A program made the translations under genes and the position numbers. The notes under the pieces are model-generated. The model was not told the DNA's origin. It saw only the letters and a program-made list of their open reading frames with translations, and ran no database searches. Positions 8,444-20,682 of a DNA stretch of 64,000 nucleotides are shown here, one piece after another (positions within the stretch are counted from its first letter, which is position 1; each line of letters opens with the position of its first letter). The DNA lies in contig JAEUHR010000003.1 of assembly GCA_016794425.1 (NCBI GenBank), forward strand, positions 124,001 to 188,000, written 5' to 3'. Source of the stretch: Planctomycetota bacterium. Its GTDB lineage: Bacteria > Planctomycetota > UBA1135 > UBA2386.

Positions 8444-8706
8444 AGGATGTCGCGCTCCTGCTGCGCGATCGACAGCTCGCGCTTCAGCCGGCGGATCTCG
8501 GCCTCGGCCTCCGTCTCGGAACGGCGACCGTGACCGGGGAACGCCACGGCGCCCTCCTTCTCGAACTGCGTCTTCCAACGCGTCAACAGGTTGGCGTTGA
8601 TCCCGAGGCCGTTGGCGACCTCCGAAACCGACCGGCCCTGCTGCACGACCTGCTTCACCGCCTCGAGCTTGAACTCGCGGCTGTGCTTCCTGCGGGGACT
8701 ACCCAT
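8404..8706 (-). CDS. IS3-family transposase OrfA (HTH)
   Basis: 100 residues from ATG at 8706 (M-G-S-P-R-R-K-H-S-R-E-F-K); an upstream in-frame ATG at 8754 overlaps the terminal repeat and is less likely. The domain is a helix-turn-helix (SREFKLEAVKQVVQQGRSVS, then GINANLLTRWKTQFE) followed by a leucine-zipper-like helix (EIRRLKRELSIAQQERDILK), as in IS3 OrfA. The last codons overlap the OrfB frame. It binds the inverted repeats and regulates transposition. Confidence 0.92.
   Translation of the reverse strand: MGSPRRKHSREFKLEAVKQVVQQGRSVSEVANGLGINANLLTRWKTQFEKEGAVAFPGHGRRSETEAEAEIRRLKRELSIAQQERDILKKAAAYFANAKN
8437..8443 (-). promoter_or_regulatory. Programmed -1 frameshift site of the IS3 element
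   Basis: A run of seven A (minus strand) in the context CCTAAAAAAAGCC. Reading A AAA AAA G allows both tRNAs to re-pair after a one-base backward slip, moving from the OrfA to the OrfB frame. This is the standard mechanism for IS3-family OrfAB production. Confidence 0.8.
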
Positions 8707-8772
8707 CGCTTCATCTTCCTTCTGGAGCCTCGCGACTCCTATCTGGGTGTCCACTTTCGCGGGGCAAGATCA

Positions 8773-9429
8773 GAAGTGGCACCCGGACACCGATGGACTC
8801 GTCACCGTCGGTTCGAGAGTCAGCATCGTGGAACCTTGGGTCGACGAGAATCCGGACCTCTCGCTCAAAAGCGAAAGCACGGCGCTTGAGGAAGAGAGTC
8901 TCAGCGATTCGGCGATTCGTTGGGTCGAGCAGCGCGGTTCCTGGGGTCCCATCCGTCGCGTCAACCAAGTCGGAGACCTGCTGGCGCAGTGCGGCTTCGT
9001 CGAGGTAGGTCAGTCTTCCGGCCCATACCGTGGTTTTGGCGTGTTCGGCCCCGACGTGATGCCAGATCTGATCAAGCAGCGTACCCAGGCAGAACTCAAC
9101 GCGGACGGACAGGTCATCGGCCGTTGGCTCCTTGACCGCCGGTGTCCCGTAGATGCGCCACATCGCCGCGCACTCCGGAGGCTCCGAGAAGCACAGAGCG
9201 CACATTCCATGAGTCAGCCGACCAAAAGTGGCGACCCCGCGATCTGTGAACTTCAAAGCGTGGCGGAGGATGTTCTCGTACGGGTCCTCCCACCTGTGGA
9301 TGTACGGCAGGTAAAGGGTCTTGCTGCTAATCAAGTCGAGCAGATGACCCATCCGCATTATGCGGAAGCACGGAGTGCGAGGCAGCGGGGTGAACAGGTT
9401 GTCCCCCCATGGTTTGGGAGAGTCTGGAC

Positions 9430-9433
<4 letters not shown>
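8773..9433 (-). pseudogene. DUF2971-like protein, 3' end cut by IS3
   Basis: About 220 codons remain. The ATG at 9433 overlaps the hsdR stop (ATGA), so it belongs to the restriction operon. Family-like features are FRIMRMGHLLDLISSKTLYL, HGMCALCFSEPPECAAMWRIYG, and the late EREVRILVDP, a usual order for DUF2971 (LWR.Y...G.ai and E.E.R). Beyond V-R-V-P-L the frame runs into IS sequence and ends with foreign residues at 8711, so the true C-terminus is lost. DUF2971 proteins are uncharacterised but frequent in defence loci. It may be inactive. Confidence 0.75.
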
Positions 9434-12504
<3,071 letters not shown>

Positions 12505-12506
12505 GG

Positions 12507-12884
12507 TCAGCTCTCGGGCAGCGGCGACAGGCTACGTGCGGCCTGCAGGATCTGCTCGGCGCGGTCGCCGTCGAGGCTGCGCTCCATGCTGCCGACGGTT
12601 CCCCGCGGCAGTTCGACGATGGCTGCGGTGGCCAGCGCGACCGGCACCTGGAACGGGAACTTACCTCTCCACGCCTTCGGCACGATCCGCCGACCGCCGT
12701 CGGCGGTCGCGCGCCACAGGCCGAACAGCGTGTCGAACTCGTAGTGATGGAGCAGGCACCAGTCGCCGCGCCGGACCTGCAGCGGCCATGGGTCGTTCGA
12801 GCCGAACAGGCTGCGCTCGATGCACTCCATGTAGGTGTTGCTGCTGCACTGGAACACGAAGACGCGAGGGGCGGCGGCGGTCAC
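12507..12884 (-). CDS. DCD-like (PUA/EVE-related) small protein, copy 2, inside the hsd operon
   Basis: 125 residues. GTG at 12884 overlaps the rhuM stop (GTGA), and the stop is two bases before hsdR. The core matches copy 1 at 6537-6929 closely: [59 protein letters not shown] and [10 protein letters not shown]. The motif order is that of the DCD domain of the PUA-like fold group. Co-translation with hsdR strongly suggests a job in the restriction system, for example detecting modified bases or a nucleotide signal; this is inference. I know of EVE-domain genes beside restriction systems, but not with confidence of DCD-like ones. Confidence 0.78.
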   Translation of the reverse strand: MTAAAPRVFVFQCSSNTYMECIERSLFGSNDPWPLQVRRGDWCLLHHYEFDTLFGLWRATADGGRRIVPKAWRGKFPFQVPVALATAAIVELPRGTVGSMERSLDGDRAEQILQAARSLSPLPES

Positions 12885-13978
12885 GGCTCGTCCTTCTTCG
12901 GCTTCTTGGGCTTCGGCTCCTTGGGCTTCCTCTTCTGGGGGTTCTGCTTCCGCTTCGCCTCGATCTCCTTCACGTCGCGCAGCGCGTCGCGGAAGTCCTT
13001 CTCGACCGGCGACGGCAGGGCGCGCTGCCCGGCCGAGTAGCGTTCGTATTCGAGCGCGGCCTTCGCGACGGCGTCGTCGTGGGAGATCGACCCGGCGTGG
13101 TCCAGGATCACGCGGTCCGACAGCTTCAGAAAGTCGTCGAGCTTCTGGATCCAGTCGGCCATGTGCATGGGCCGCCGGTGCATGGCCTGCAGTTCGGCGA
13201 ACTCCAGGTAGGCGTTGACGATGCGGTTGAGCGCTTCGATCTCTTCGGCCTGCAGGTAGTTCTTGGCGATGCCGACATCGGCTTTGCGCACCCTGCCGCC
13301 GGACCACGAGGTCAGGCCCATGTTGGGCTGCTTGCTGTCGGCGCGGCGGGCGACGACCTCGGCGGCGGTCTGGCCGTGCGCCGCCCAGTGCATCTTGTTC
13401 TGCACGGTCTTGAAGAACGCCTGCGAGGCTTCGGCGCGCGGATCGTAGTCGATGCTGGTCGCGTAGATCTCCAGCACCTTCTTGTAGAAGACCTTCTCCG
13501 ACGACCGGATGTCGCGGATGCGCGCGAGCAGCTCGCTGAAGTAGTCCGGGCTGCCGGGTGCCGGCGGGTTCTTCAGGCGCTCGTCGTCGAGACTGAAGCC
13601 CTTCTGCAGGTACTCGGTGAGGCGCGTCGTGGCCCACTGGCGGAACTGGGTGCCGCGCGGCGAACGGACCCGGTAGCCGATCGCGACGATGGCCGGCAGC
13701 GAGTAGTGCTTGAGCAGGCGCTGGACCTGCCGGGTGCCCTCCTGGCGAACTTGTAAGTAGTCCTTACAAGTTGCCGCCTCGTCGAGCTCGCCCTCGCCGT
13801 AGATCTCGCGCAGGTGGATGGTGATGTTCTGCGGCGTGGTCTGGAAGAGTTCTGCGATCTGGGCCTGGGTGAGCCAGACGGTCTCGCCGTCGAACCGGAC
13901 CTGCAGGCGCGTGCGGCCGTCGTCGGAGCGGTAGAGCAGGAACTCGCCGCGCGGGGCTGGAGGGCCGCTGTCGGTCAT
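12881..13978 (-). CDS. rhuM: RhuM-family protein within the type I RM operon
   Basis: 365 residues; ATG at 13978 overlaps the hsdS stop. N-terminal features are the RhuM signature: FLLYRSDDGRTRLQVRF, ETVWLTQAQIAELFQTT, NITIHLREIYGEGEL, then YSLPAIVAIGYRVRSPRGTQ and FRQWATTRLTEYLQKGF. The C-terminus is a lysine/proline-rich tail ([17 protein letters not shown]) likely to bind nucleic acid. RhuM was named from a Salmonella pathogenicity island, but its members are mostly found inserted between hsd genes; the biochemical role is unknown. The N-terminal part resembles a phage-type HTH. Confidence 0.92.
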   Translation of the reverse strand: MTDSGPPAPRGEFLLYRSDDGRTRLQVRFDGETVWLTQAQIAELFQTTPQNITIHLREIYGEGELDEAATCKDYLQVRQEGTRQVQRLLKHYSLPAIVAIGYRVRSPRGTQFRQWATTRLTEYLQKGFSLDDERLKNPPAPGSPDYFSELLARIRDIRSSEKVFYKKVLEIYATSIDYDPRAEASQAFFKTVQNKMHWAAHGQTAAEVVARRADSKQPNMGLTSWSGGRVRKADVGIAKNYLQAEEIEALNRIVNAYLEFAELQAMHRRPMHMADWIQKLDDFLKLSDRVILDHAGSISHDDAVAKAALEYERYSAGQRALPSPVEKDFRDALRDVKEIEAKRKQNPQKRKPKEPKPKKPKKDEP

Positions 13979-15262
13979 GTCGCGGCACCGACGATGCGCT
14001 CGGCGTCGGGGATGCGGAGTTCGCCGGAGAGGAGGCGGGGGAGGAGGGCGTCGCGGGTTGCGGCGAGCGTCCGCGACTCCAGTTCGAGGCTGACTTGCTT
14101 GTGGAGAAGTGGGGTGAGCGCAGCGTCGGCCCGTTCCACCACTGCGGAGCATGCCTCGACGCACGCTGCCGCAGAAAGGTGATGTCTCTGGATGTGCCCC
14201 ATGGTCGTCGCCTTGTCCGCCGCGATTCGCTGGAACTCCGGCAGGTGGTGGTGCAGCCAGCGAAGGAGGAGCGACTTGGGCAGTTCTCGCGGGGTGACAC
14301 GGAAGAGATGCTGGTTGAGCGCCGCGCGACCACCGCACCAGACGACGACTGTGAGGCTTCCCGACCAAGAGAACACGATATCACCGTCCTCCAGGACGCA
14401 ACCGGCATCGATGTTCGCCCGTGCCCTCTCCTCCTGATTCGCTCTGCCAGCCTTGAGGTCTGCGATCTTCACTACAGGCAAGCTGGGCTCGCCTGAGGTC
14501 GGCCTGAACTTCTGCAGGGCGAGCCCATTCCTGAAGTCCGCGATCGCGTCGAGTGCGCGAACCCTCCAGCCCTGCGGGATCTCGCCAATCTCCGACTCGA
14601 CGAACGCGCTCGGGAACAGCGCGGCCGTCTCCGCATCCATGCCGGCCGGCTGCTTGCCCGCGGCCTTGCCGCGCACCGGGTCGAAGTCGACGAACCACGA
14701 CTTGAACAGCGCCCGCGCCATCGCTTCGAGGGTCTCGTTCGTGCGGCGGTTCAGCTCGATCTTGTCGTCAAGGGTGCCGAGGATGTGGGCGATTCCGGCT
14801 CGCTCGCCAGCCGATGGCCATGGGAGCGGAAGGACCCGGATCTCCTTCAGGTTGAGGGTCTGTTGGACCGTTGTGTTCGACCAGACGTCCATCAAGTGGC
14901 GGACCTGCGGGCTCTGGAGGCACAGCCTCACGAAGGCCGCGTCTGCCGGTTCCTTGAACCTCATGACCGCAATTGCGCGCGCGGCGTTCCACCCCTTCAT
15001 CGACGGGGGGACAACTGCGCACCGACCAACGTCTCCCACGAGGGTCATGAGCAGTTCGCCACCGACAAGCTCTGTGCGCTGGTACTGGTGATGCACCTCG
15101 GGTGAGATCCGAAAGTCGAGGGCTGGCTGGATGCGACCGCCAACTAGGTCGCCGGCCTTGATGAGCGGAACGCCGAGTGGATCGTGGTCGCCGGGATACA
15201 TGACTCCGACGGAGATGCCTCTATCCTCGGAGAGAAGGTCCCCGAGTAGGGTGGTCGGCAGT

Positions 15263-15273
<11 letters not shown>
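13975..15273 (-). CDS. hsdS: Type I restriction enzyme specificity (S) subunit
   Basis: 432 residues with the two-half arrangement of HsdS: an N-terminal target-recognition domain, a central conserved helix ([20 protein letters not shown]), a second recognition domain starting near [19 protein letters not shown], and a C-terminal conserved helix ([15 protein letters not shown]). The ATG at 15273 overlaps the last 11 bases of hsdM. A longer open frame upstream lies within hsdM and is rejected. The subunit sets the bipartite DNA target for methylation and restriction; the target itself cannot be read from sequence. Confidence 0.95.
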
Positions 15274-16846
<1,573 letters not shown>

Positions 16847-16957
16847 GGGCGAGCGATGTTGTAACGCGACCGTGCGGGGGTGCCAGCGGTTGTGCCTCGA
16901 TCGAACGCGCGCGGCTGCCACGGTTGCCAGTGTCGCGTCGACCCCGTCCTCGCCAGC

Positions 16958-17346
16958 ATGCCCTACCTCTGCCTCGACGAACTCCTTCCCGAGCTGTCGC
17001 AGCGCGAGACGCGCATGGCTGCGGTGGTGCGCTCCGGCGAGGCCCTGCCGGTCGACGAGTACGCGCTGGTGGAGATGTTCTGCGACGAGCAGGGTTGCGC
17101 CCGCCGGCGCGTGATGTGGCAGGTGCAGTCGCTCGGCGCCGGGCGGGGGGAGGCCATCGTTGCCTACGGCTGGGAGAGCGTCGCGTTCTAACGCCGGTGG
17201 GCGCGCGAGGACGACCCGCTGATGATCGAGCACCTGAAGGGGCCGGTGCTGAACCTCGGGAGTCCGGCCGCCGAGCTGGCCCCGGGGCTGGCCATGATCA
17301 CGGACTTGGAGCTTGCCCTCAACGACCAGCGACCCCGGAGCGACCC
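16958..17346 (+). pseudogene. Uncharacterised conserved protein interrupted by a nonsense codon
   Basis: The frame from ATG at 16958 ([13 protein letters not shown]) runs through [20 protein letters not shown] and ends at TAA (17189-17191) after GWESVAF. The same frame continues beyond the stop with [20 protein letters not shown] and [12 protein letters not shown], which reads like the natural continuation of one protein. A TAC (Tyr) to TAA change would explain the break. The end after about 17330 degenerates and the exact 3' limit is uncertain. I recognise the layout from hypothetical proteins in other genomes but know no function. It is divergent from hsdM. Confidence 0.6.
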
Positions 17347-17402
17347 GGTGCCTAGGGGTTCTACCGGTCGAGAGGCTTGCGTCGACGACCCCACCAGGGA
17401 GT

Positions 17403-17822
17403 ATGGGCAGCGAGGAGTCCATGCCGCGAAACGAGACTGATCCTGGCGAGTGGTTCGACCGGCGGTTCTGGAAACCGCCAACGTCGACGACGCGCGACCG
17501 ACAGCCTGTTGCGCAATTCGTGCCCGTCCACGGTTTGCACGTCGGTCCGCGCGGGACTTGGGTGCTCACCGATGCGAGCGGCGACCGTCAAGTTGGCCTG
17601 GAAGAGGCCGCGACCCTGCTGTCGGTCACTCCACGGTTCCTCAGATCATGGGTCGGCCAGTACCAGAGGGTGAACGACCCGACCGGTGTCCGGCGCTACC
17701 CTCCCAGGGGTGAACAACCTGCGGGGGATTGGGACATACGCGATCCACGCCGTGTTCGTCCGGAGAATCCTGACGGGATCAGGAACTTGCGCGAGCAAGG
17801 CAAGGGCTGGCAGCACGGATGA
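17403..17822 (+). CDS. Hypothetical protein with HTH-like segment
   Basis: 139 residues from ATG at 17403, preceded by AGGGAG. An internal helix-turn-helix-like stretch [20 protein letters not shown] (about 69-88) resembles excisionase/MerR-type DNA-binding helices. The C-terminus is rich in Arg, Pro and Gly and looks unstructured. No family recognised. It converges with the DUF3800-like gene (35 bases apart). It may be a small regulator, or a partly degraded gene given the pseudogene just upstream. Confidence 0.45.
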   Translation: MGSEESMPRNETDPGEWFDRRFWKPPTSTTRDRQPVAQFVPVHGLHVGPRGTWVLTDASGDRQVGLEEAATLLSVTPRFLRSWVGQYQRVNDPTGVRRYPPRGEQPAGDWDIRDPRRVRPENPDGIRNLREQGKGWQHG

Positions 17823-17857
17823 TGGCCACATTTCCGGGAGCATGCGACGTGCCGCCA

Positions 17858-18787
17858 TCATGGGATGGGGGCTCTGTCAGGCACTTGGCTCACGTGCCAG
17901 ACGTGATTCTTGTGAATGGTAATGCCACAGCCACGACCATGCGGGTCGTAGAAGAACACATGACGGCTGAGCAGCCGCCAGTAGTATCCGCGCAGCAGCG
18001 TGCGAGCAGGGCCTGTGTCGTCGAGACCGGGCTGAATGAGGTCGCCGCGACCGTCCGCTACCTTGGCTGCCCCGACAATGTCTGTGATCGGCCGCGAGAG
18101 CGAGAACGCGGGCCTCAGGAGTGGGTAAACGCGCCGGCTGCAGTTTCGGAAGAAGGCCACCAGGTCGCCGGCAACTACACCGGCAAGGCGAGCGGCGAAC
18201 TTCAGGGCATTTGGTGGCCCAACCGACAGACGGGGCAGCTCGCGTCGAGGGTCAACCAGGCCGAACGCCCTGACCTGGCGCATGCTCTCGTTCCAGGCGT
18301 GTTCGATGGCGGGGCCGTCGCTGCGGGCGTCCCAGTAGACGGTGTGCCGTTCGAATGGGCGCACAATGAAAGTCGCAGCGGCGATCTTGACGACCTCCAT
18401 CAGGTTGTCGTGATGAGTGCGCGGCTGCGTCTCGTAGCCCGCAGGCGGCTGGCCGTGCTGAGCGGAGTAGACCGCCTCAAAGCGGCGCTGCTCAAGCGAC
18501 ACGGACTGCGGCGCGAAGTGCAACGCGATGAGACTGCAGTTCGATGATCCAATACCACGTTGGAAAGCCAGAGTGGCAGCTGCGGACTTGCGGACGTCGG
18601 AGAACTTGAAGTCGCCGTTCGATGTCAGGTTCGCGAGGGTCGCATGCAGCGCCCGAAGGTGCTGGACGTCACCTTCTTCGAACATCAGTCCGCAGCATGA
18701 GAACTCGTGGGCTCTCTCTAGATCCCCAGGAGTACTCCCCGTGCCGGACTCGTCGAAGACCACGATCTTCTCGGTGGCGGGTGTCAC
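17858..18787 (-). CDS. DUF3800-like protein
   Basis: 309 residues from GTG at 18787. The N-terminus EKIVVFDESGTGSTPGDLE has the D-E-S-G motif that opens DUF3800 proteins, an RNase H-like fold family of unknown function often seen in mobile or defence islands. A second acidic region appears in HTVYWDARSDGPAIEHAWN. C-terminal PHGRGCGITIHKNHVWHVSQ is distinctive. It is soluble, with no signal peptide. The 24-base palindromic element at 18793-18816 lies immediately upstream of the start, and a membrane-anchored protein gene precedes it on the same strand. Confidence 0.6.
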   Translation of the reverse strand: MTPATEKIVVFDESGTGSTPGDLERAHEFSCCGLMFEEGDVQHLRALHATLANLTSNGDFKFSDVRKSAAATLAFQRGIGSSNCSLIALHFAPQSVSLEQRRFEAVYSAQHGQPPAGYETQPRTHHDNLMEVVKIAAATFIVRPFERHTVYWDARSDGPAIEHAWNESMRQVRAFGLVDPRRELPRLSVGPPNALKFAARLAGVVAGDLVAFFRNCSRRVYPLLRPAFSLSRPITDIVGAAKVADGRGDLIQPGLDDTGPARTLLRGYYWRLLSRHVFFYDPHGRGCGITIHKNHVWHVSQVPDRAPIP

Positions 18788-18792
18788 CAGTT

Positions 18793-18816
18793 GTCGGATG
18801 CTACAGGGAATGCGAC
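18793..18816. repeat. 24-base palindromic element, copy A
   Basis: Arms GTCGGAT and ATGCGAC flank a 10-base centre ending in AGGGA. It lies in the 41-base gap between two minus-strand genes and is followed by a small hairpin (CGGGAG ... CTCCCG). It shares GGGAATGCGAC with copies at 21652 and 29632. Confidence 0.6.
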
Positions 18817-18828
18817 GCGGGAGTCCGG

Positions 18829-19386
18829 TCAGCTCCCGATGAAGATGGTGAGTTTGTTCTTCCTGCCGTCGAGTTCGATGCTCTCGATGACTAGGTCGTC
18901 GATGACGTGCATGGCCGTTCCGTAGGACCCCGTGACCTTCTTGTTGGCGATGTTCGGGATGTCTTCCGTCGACGTGCCCTCGTACATCTGCCGGTAGCCG
19001 TCGCGGATGGCGTCGATGATGTGACGGAGCGTGATTCCATCGACGCCGACCACCCGGCCCTCGAAGGGCTCATCGAATGGGTAATCCAGCGTGAAGGTGA
19101 GCGATGGCGCGCGGCTGACGACGGTGTCGAGTCCAGGGATGTCGGTCTCCTCGTAGTCGTCACCAACCAGTTCGGTGTGGTGGTAGGCGTTGCCTGCTAC
19201 CGGGATACTGCCTTCGTAAAGGAGCGACGCGGACGAGGATGGGCTTTCGTTCTGTGGGCCGTCGGTAGCTTCTTGGCTGCGCTCTGCTGGCCCTTCTGCA
19301 TGGGGCCGATGACCTCGACGCAGCAGGACAAGTCCCGCCAGCGTGGCGATGACAACGACGGCGATGAGGACCGGCAGAGCTGGCAT
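18829..19386 (-). CDS. Membrane-anchored hypothetical protein
   Basis: 185 residues. One N-terminal transmembrane helix (LPVLIAVVVIATLAGLVLL) is followed by a basic stretch, a low-complexity linker, and a folded C-terminal domain (LTFTLDYPFDEPFEGRVVG, TLRHIIDAIRDGYRQMYEG, GTAMHVIDDLVIESIEL ending IFIGS). The topology puts the domain on the side after the helix. The ending G-T-A-M-H-V-I-D-D-L plus I-F-I-G-S is reminiscent of a family of small uncharacterised proteins, but I cannot name it. It shares the strand with the DUF3800-like gene and may be co-transcribed with it (41-base gap). Confidence 0.6.
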   Translation of the reverse strand: MPALPVLIAVVVIATLAGLVLLRRGHRPHAEGPAERSQEATDGPQNESPSSSASLLYEGSIPVAGNAYHHTELVGDDYEETDIPGLDTVVSRAPSLTFTLDYPFDEPFEGRVVGVDGITLRHIIDAIRDGYRQMYEGTSTEDIPNIANKKVTGSYGTAMHVIDDLVIESIELDGRKNKLTIFIGS

Positions 19387-19646
19387 CGTGGGAAAATGCG
19401 TCGTGAGCGACGTGGGCCTGTGGCGCGGTGGAGAATGGAAGTGCCGGGGGAGACTTCGGGAAAAGGGGAAGAAGGAGAGTCAAGTCTTGACGCCCTTGCG
19501 GACAACCCCGGCACGTGTGCGACGGATGCCGTGCGGGCGGGCCGAGCTCCCCGCGCGGCGTGTTCTTCGAGTGTGAGTAGAGCGCGTCGACGCGGCGCGC
19601 GCAACGGGTGCGTCCTCGCGGTGATCGCGGTATGGTGCCCGCCGTC
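19387..19646. other. Divergent intergenic region
   Basis: 260 bases between two genes transcribed outward. No convincing ORF, tRNA or repeat seen; presumably holds both promoters, but no -35/-10 pair stands out. Confidence 0.4.
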
Positions 19647-20054
19647 ATGGATCAGTGGGGCACTCTGCACTCCGCGCTGGAGCGCGACGACATCCGACGC
19701 CGGATCTGGCTGACGAGCTGGTTCATCAACTCACTGGCTCGGCGCCCCGACATCCTGGAGGAGTTGTGGCGCGGAAGCGCGGCCGTGGACGCGGTCGGGT
19801 GGCGATGGTGCGAGTATCGGTTCAGTGAACGCACGACGTTCCCGCGGGTGTTCGACGCGCTGTACGGCGACTTCCTGCACCGGTTGCCGACGGCACCCGT
19901 GTTCGTGCTGCAGGCGGAGTGCCTGTACTGCGGGCTACCGGGCTTCTTCGTGTCGCAGTGCGTGCGGCGCGAGGATCGCGAAGCGCGCGGTTTGCCGAGC
20001 GGGCGCTGCGCCGAGTGCCGAAGGTCGCCTGCGAGGAGCCGGGCGCAACCCTGA
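19647..20054 (+). CDS. Hypothetical Cys-rich protein (possible zinc ribbon)
   Basis: 135 residues from ATG at 19647 (M-D-Q-W-G-T-L-H-S). The C-terminal third has CLYCGLPGFFVSQC and GRCAECRR, two CxxC pairs that could hold one zinc ion. The rest is helical. No family recognised; a small DNA- or protein-binding factor is possible. A start further upstream (19632) is also open. It converges with the small HTH gene at 20086. Confidence 0.45.
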   Translation: MDQWGTLHSALERDDIRRRIWLTSWFINSLARRPDILEELWRGSAAVDAVGWRWCEYRFSERTTFPRVFDALYGDFLHRLPTAPVFVLQAECLYCGLPGFFVSQCVRREDREARGLPSGRCAECRRSPARSRAQP

Positions 20055-20085
20055 AGGTGGCCGTTCCGGCCCCGTGCAGTTCCCG

Positions 20086-20421
20086 CTACTTGCCGAGCAC
20101 GTCGCTGATCACGTCACGGATCTGCAGCAGCGCGTGGCTCAGCCGCGTGCGCTCGCGTTCGCCGCTCTTCACGGCGGCGACGATGCCCTCGAGACCGGAC
20201 GCCGCGGCGGCGTTCGCTTTGGCGGGCCGCCCCGGACCGCGGCGTCCCGCCGGCTTCGAAGCGCTGCCCTTGGAGTTCGACTTGACCACGTAGACCAGGT
20301 TCCTGGAGCAGCCGACCTGCTTCGCGATCGCTTCCGCCGACATGCCTGAGGCGAGGAGGGCGCGGATCTTGGCGGACTTCGAATCGGGCGAAGATGGACG
20401 CTTGCGAGCGGGAGTGGCCAT
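20086..20421 (-). CDS. Small HTH DNA-binding protein
   Basis: 111 residues. SKSAKIRALLASGMSAEAIA followed by KQVGCSRNLVYVVKS is a clear helix-turn-helix of the resolvase/transposase type. A basic linker (KPAGRRGPGRPAK, AT-hook-like GRP) and a helical C-terminus follow. The chosen ATG at 20421 gives M-A-T-P-A-R-K-R; an alternative ATG at 20460 adds 13 residues. It is divergent from the gene at 20683 and may regulate it. Confidence 0.65.
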   Translation of the reverse strand: MATPARKRPSSPDSKSAKIRALLASGMSAEAIAKQVGCSRNLVYVVKSNSKGSASKPAGRRGPGRPAKANAAAASGLEGIVAAVKSGERERTRLSHALLQIRDVISDVLGK

Positions 20422-20682
20422 CAACGCATTGTCCCGTCGGGACTTGTCGCGGCCCAGCATGGTCTGTCGGTTCGTCGACGCCGGTGGCGTGGCGGGTGGC
20501 CATCGGGTTCCACTTAAGGTCCCGGCGTACTGGGAGGCGTGCAGCATCGCGCCGCCGCGACTCTCGCCCGGTCCAGGCAGCGTGCAACCGGCTGCACAAG
20601 GAGAACTCGCCGTGCTCCGACGCCGCGAACCGGACGTGGTCCGCAACTTCGCCCGCCCGCCCTTGCCGCGTGGGGGCCAGCC

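Larger units (their letters stand above)
7335..8772 (-). mobile_element. IS3-family insertion sequence
   Basis: The ends are imperfect inverted repeats starting TGATCCTGCCCCG (left, reading in from 7335) and TGATCTTGCCCCG (right, reading in from 8772), both followed by GTGGACAC at about position 19-26; they begin TG and end CA as expected for IS3. Length 1438 bases. It carries orfA and orfB with a -1 slippery run between them. The flanks are CCTT (left) and GAAG (right), so there is no direct target duplication. A truncated UvrD fragment lies on one side and a truncated DUF2971 gene on the other, which points to an adjacent deletion or recombination after insertion. The region between orfB and the left end (7343-7537) is non-coding and hairpin-rich. 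Confidence 0.93.

Noticed and set aside
7332..8776. Target-site duplication for the IS3 element
   Set aside because: CTT and GAA flank the ends; they are not direct repeats.
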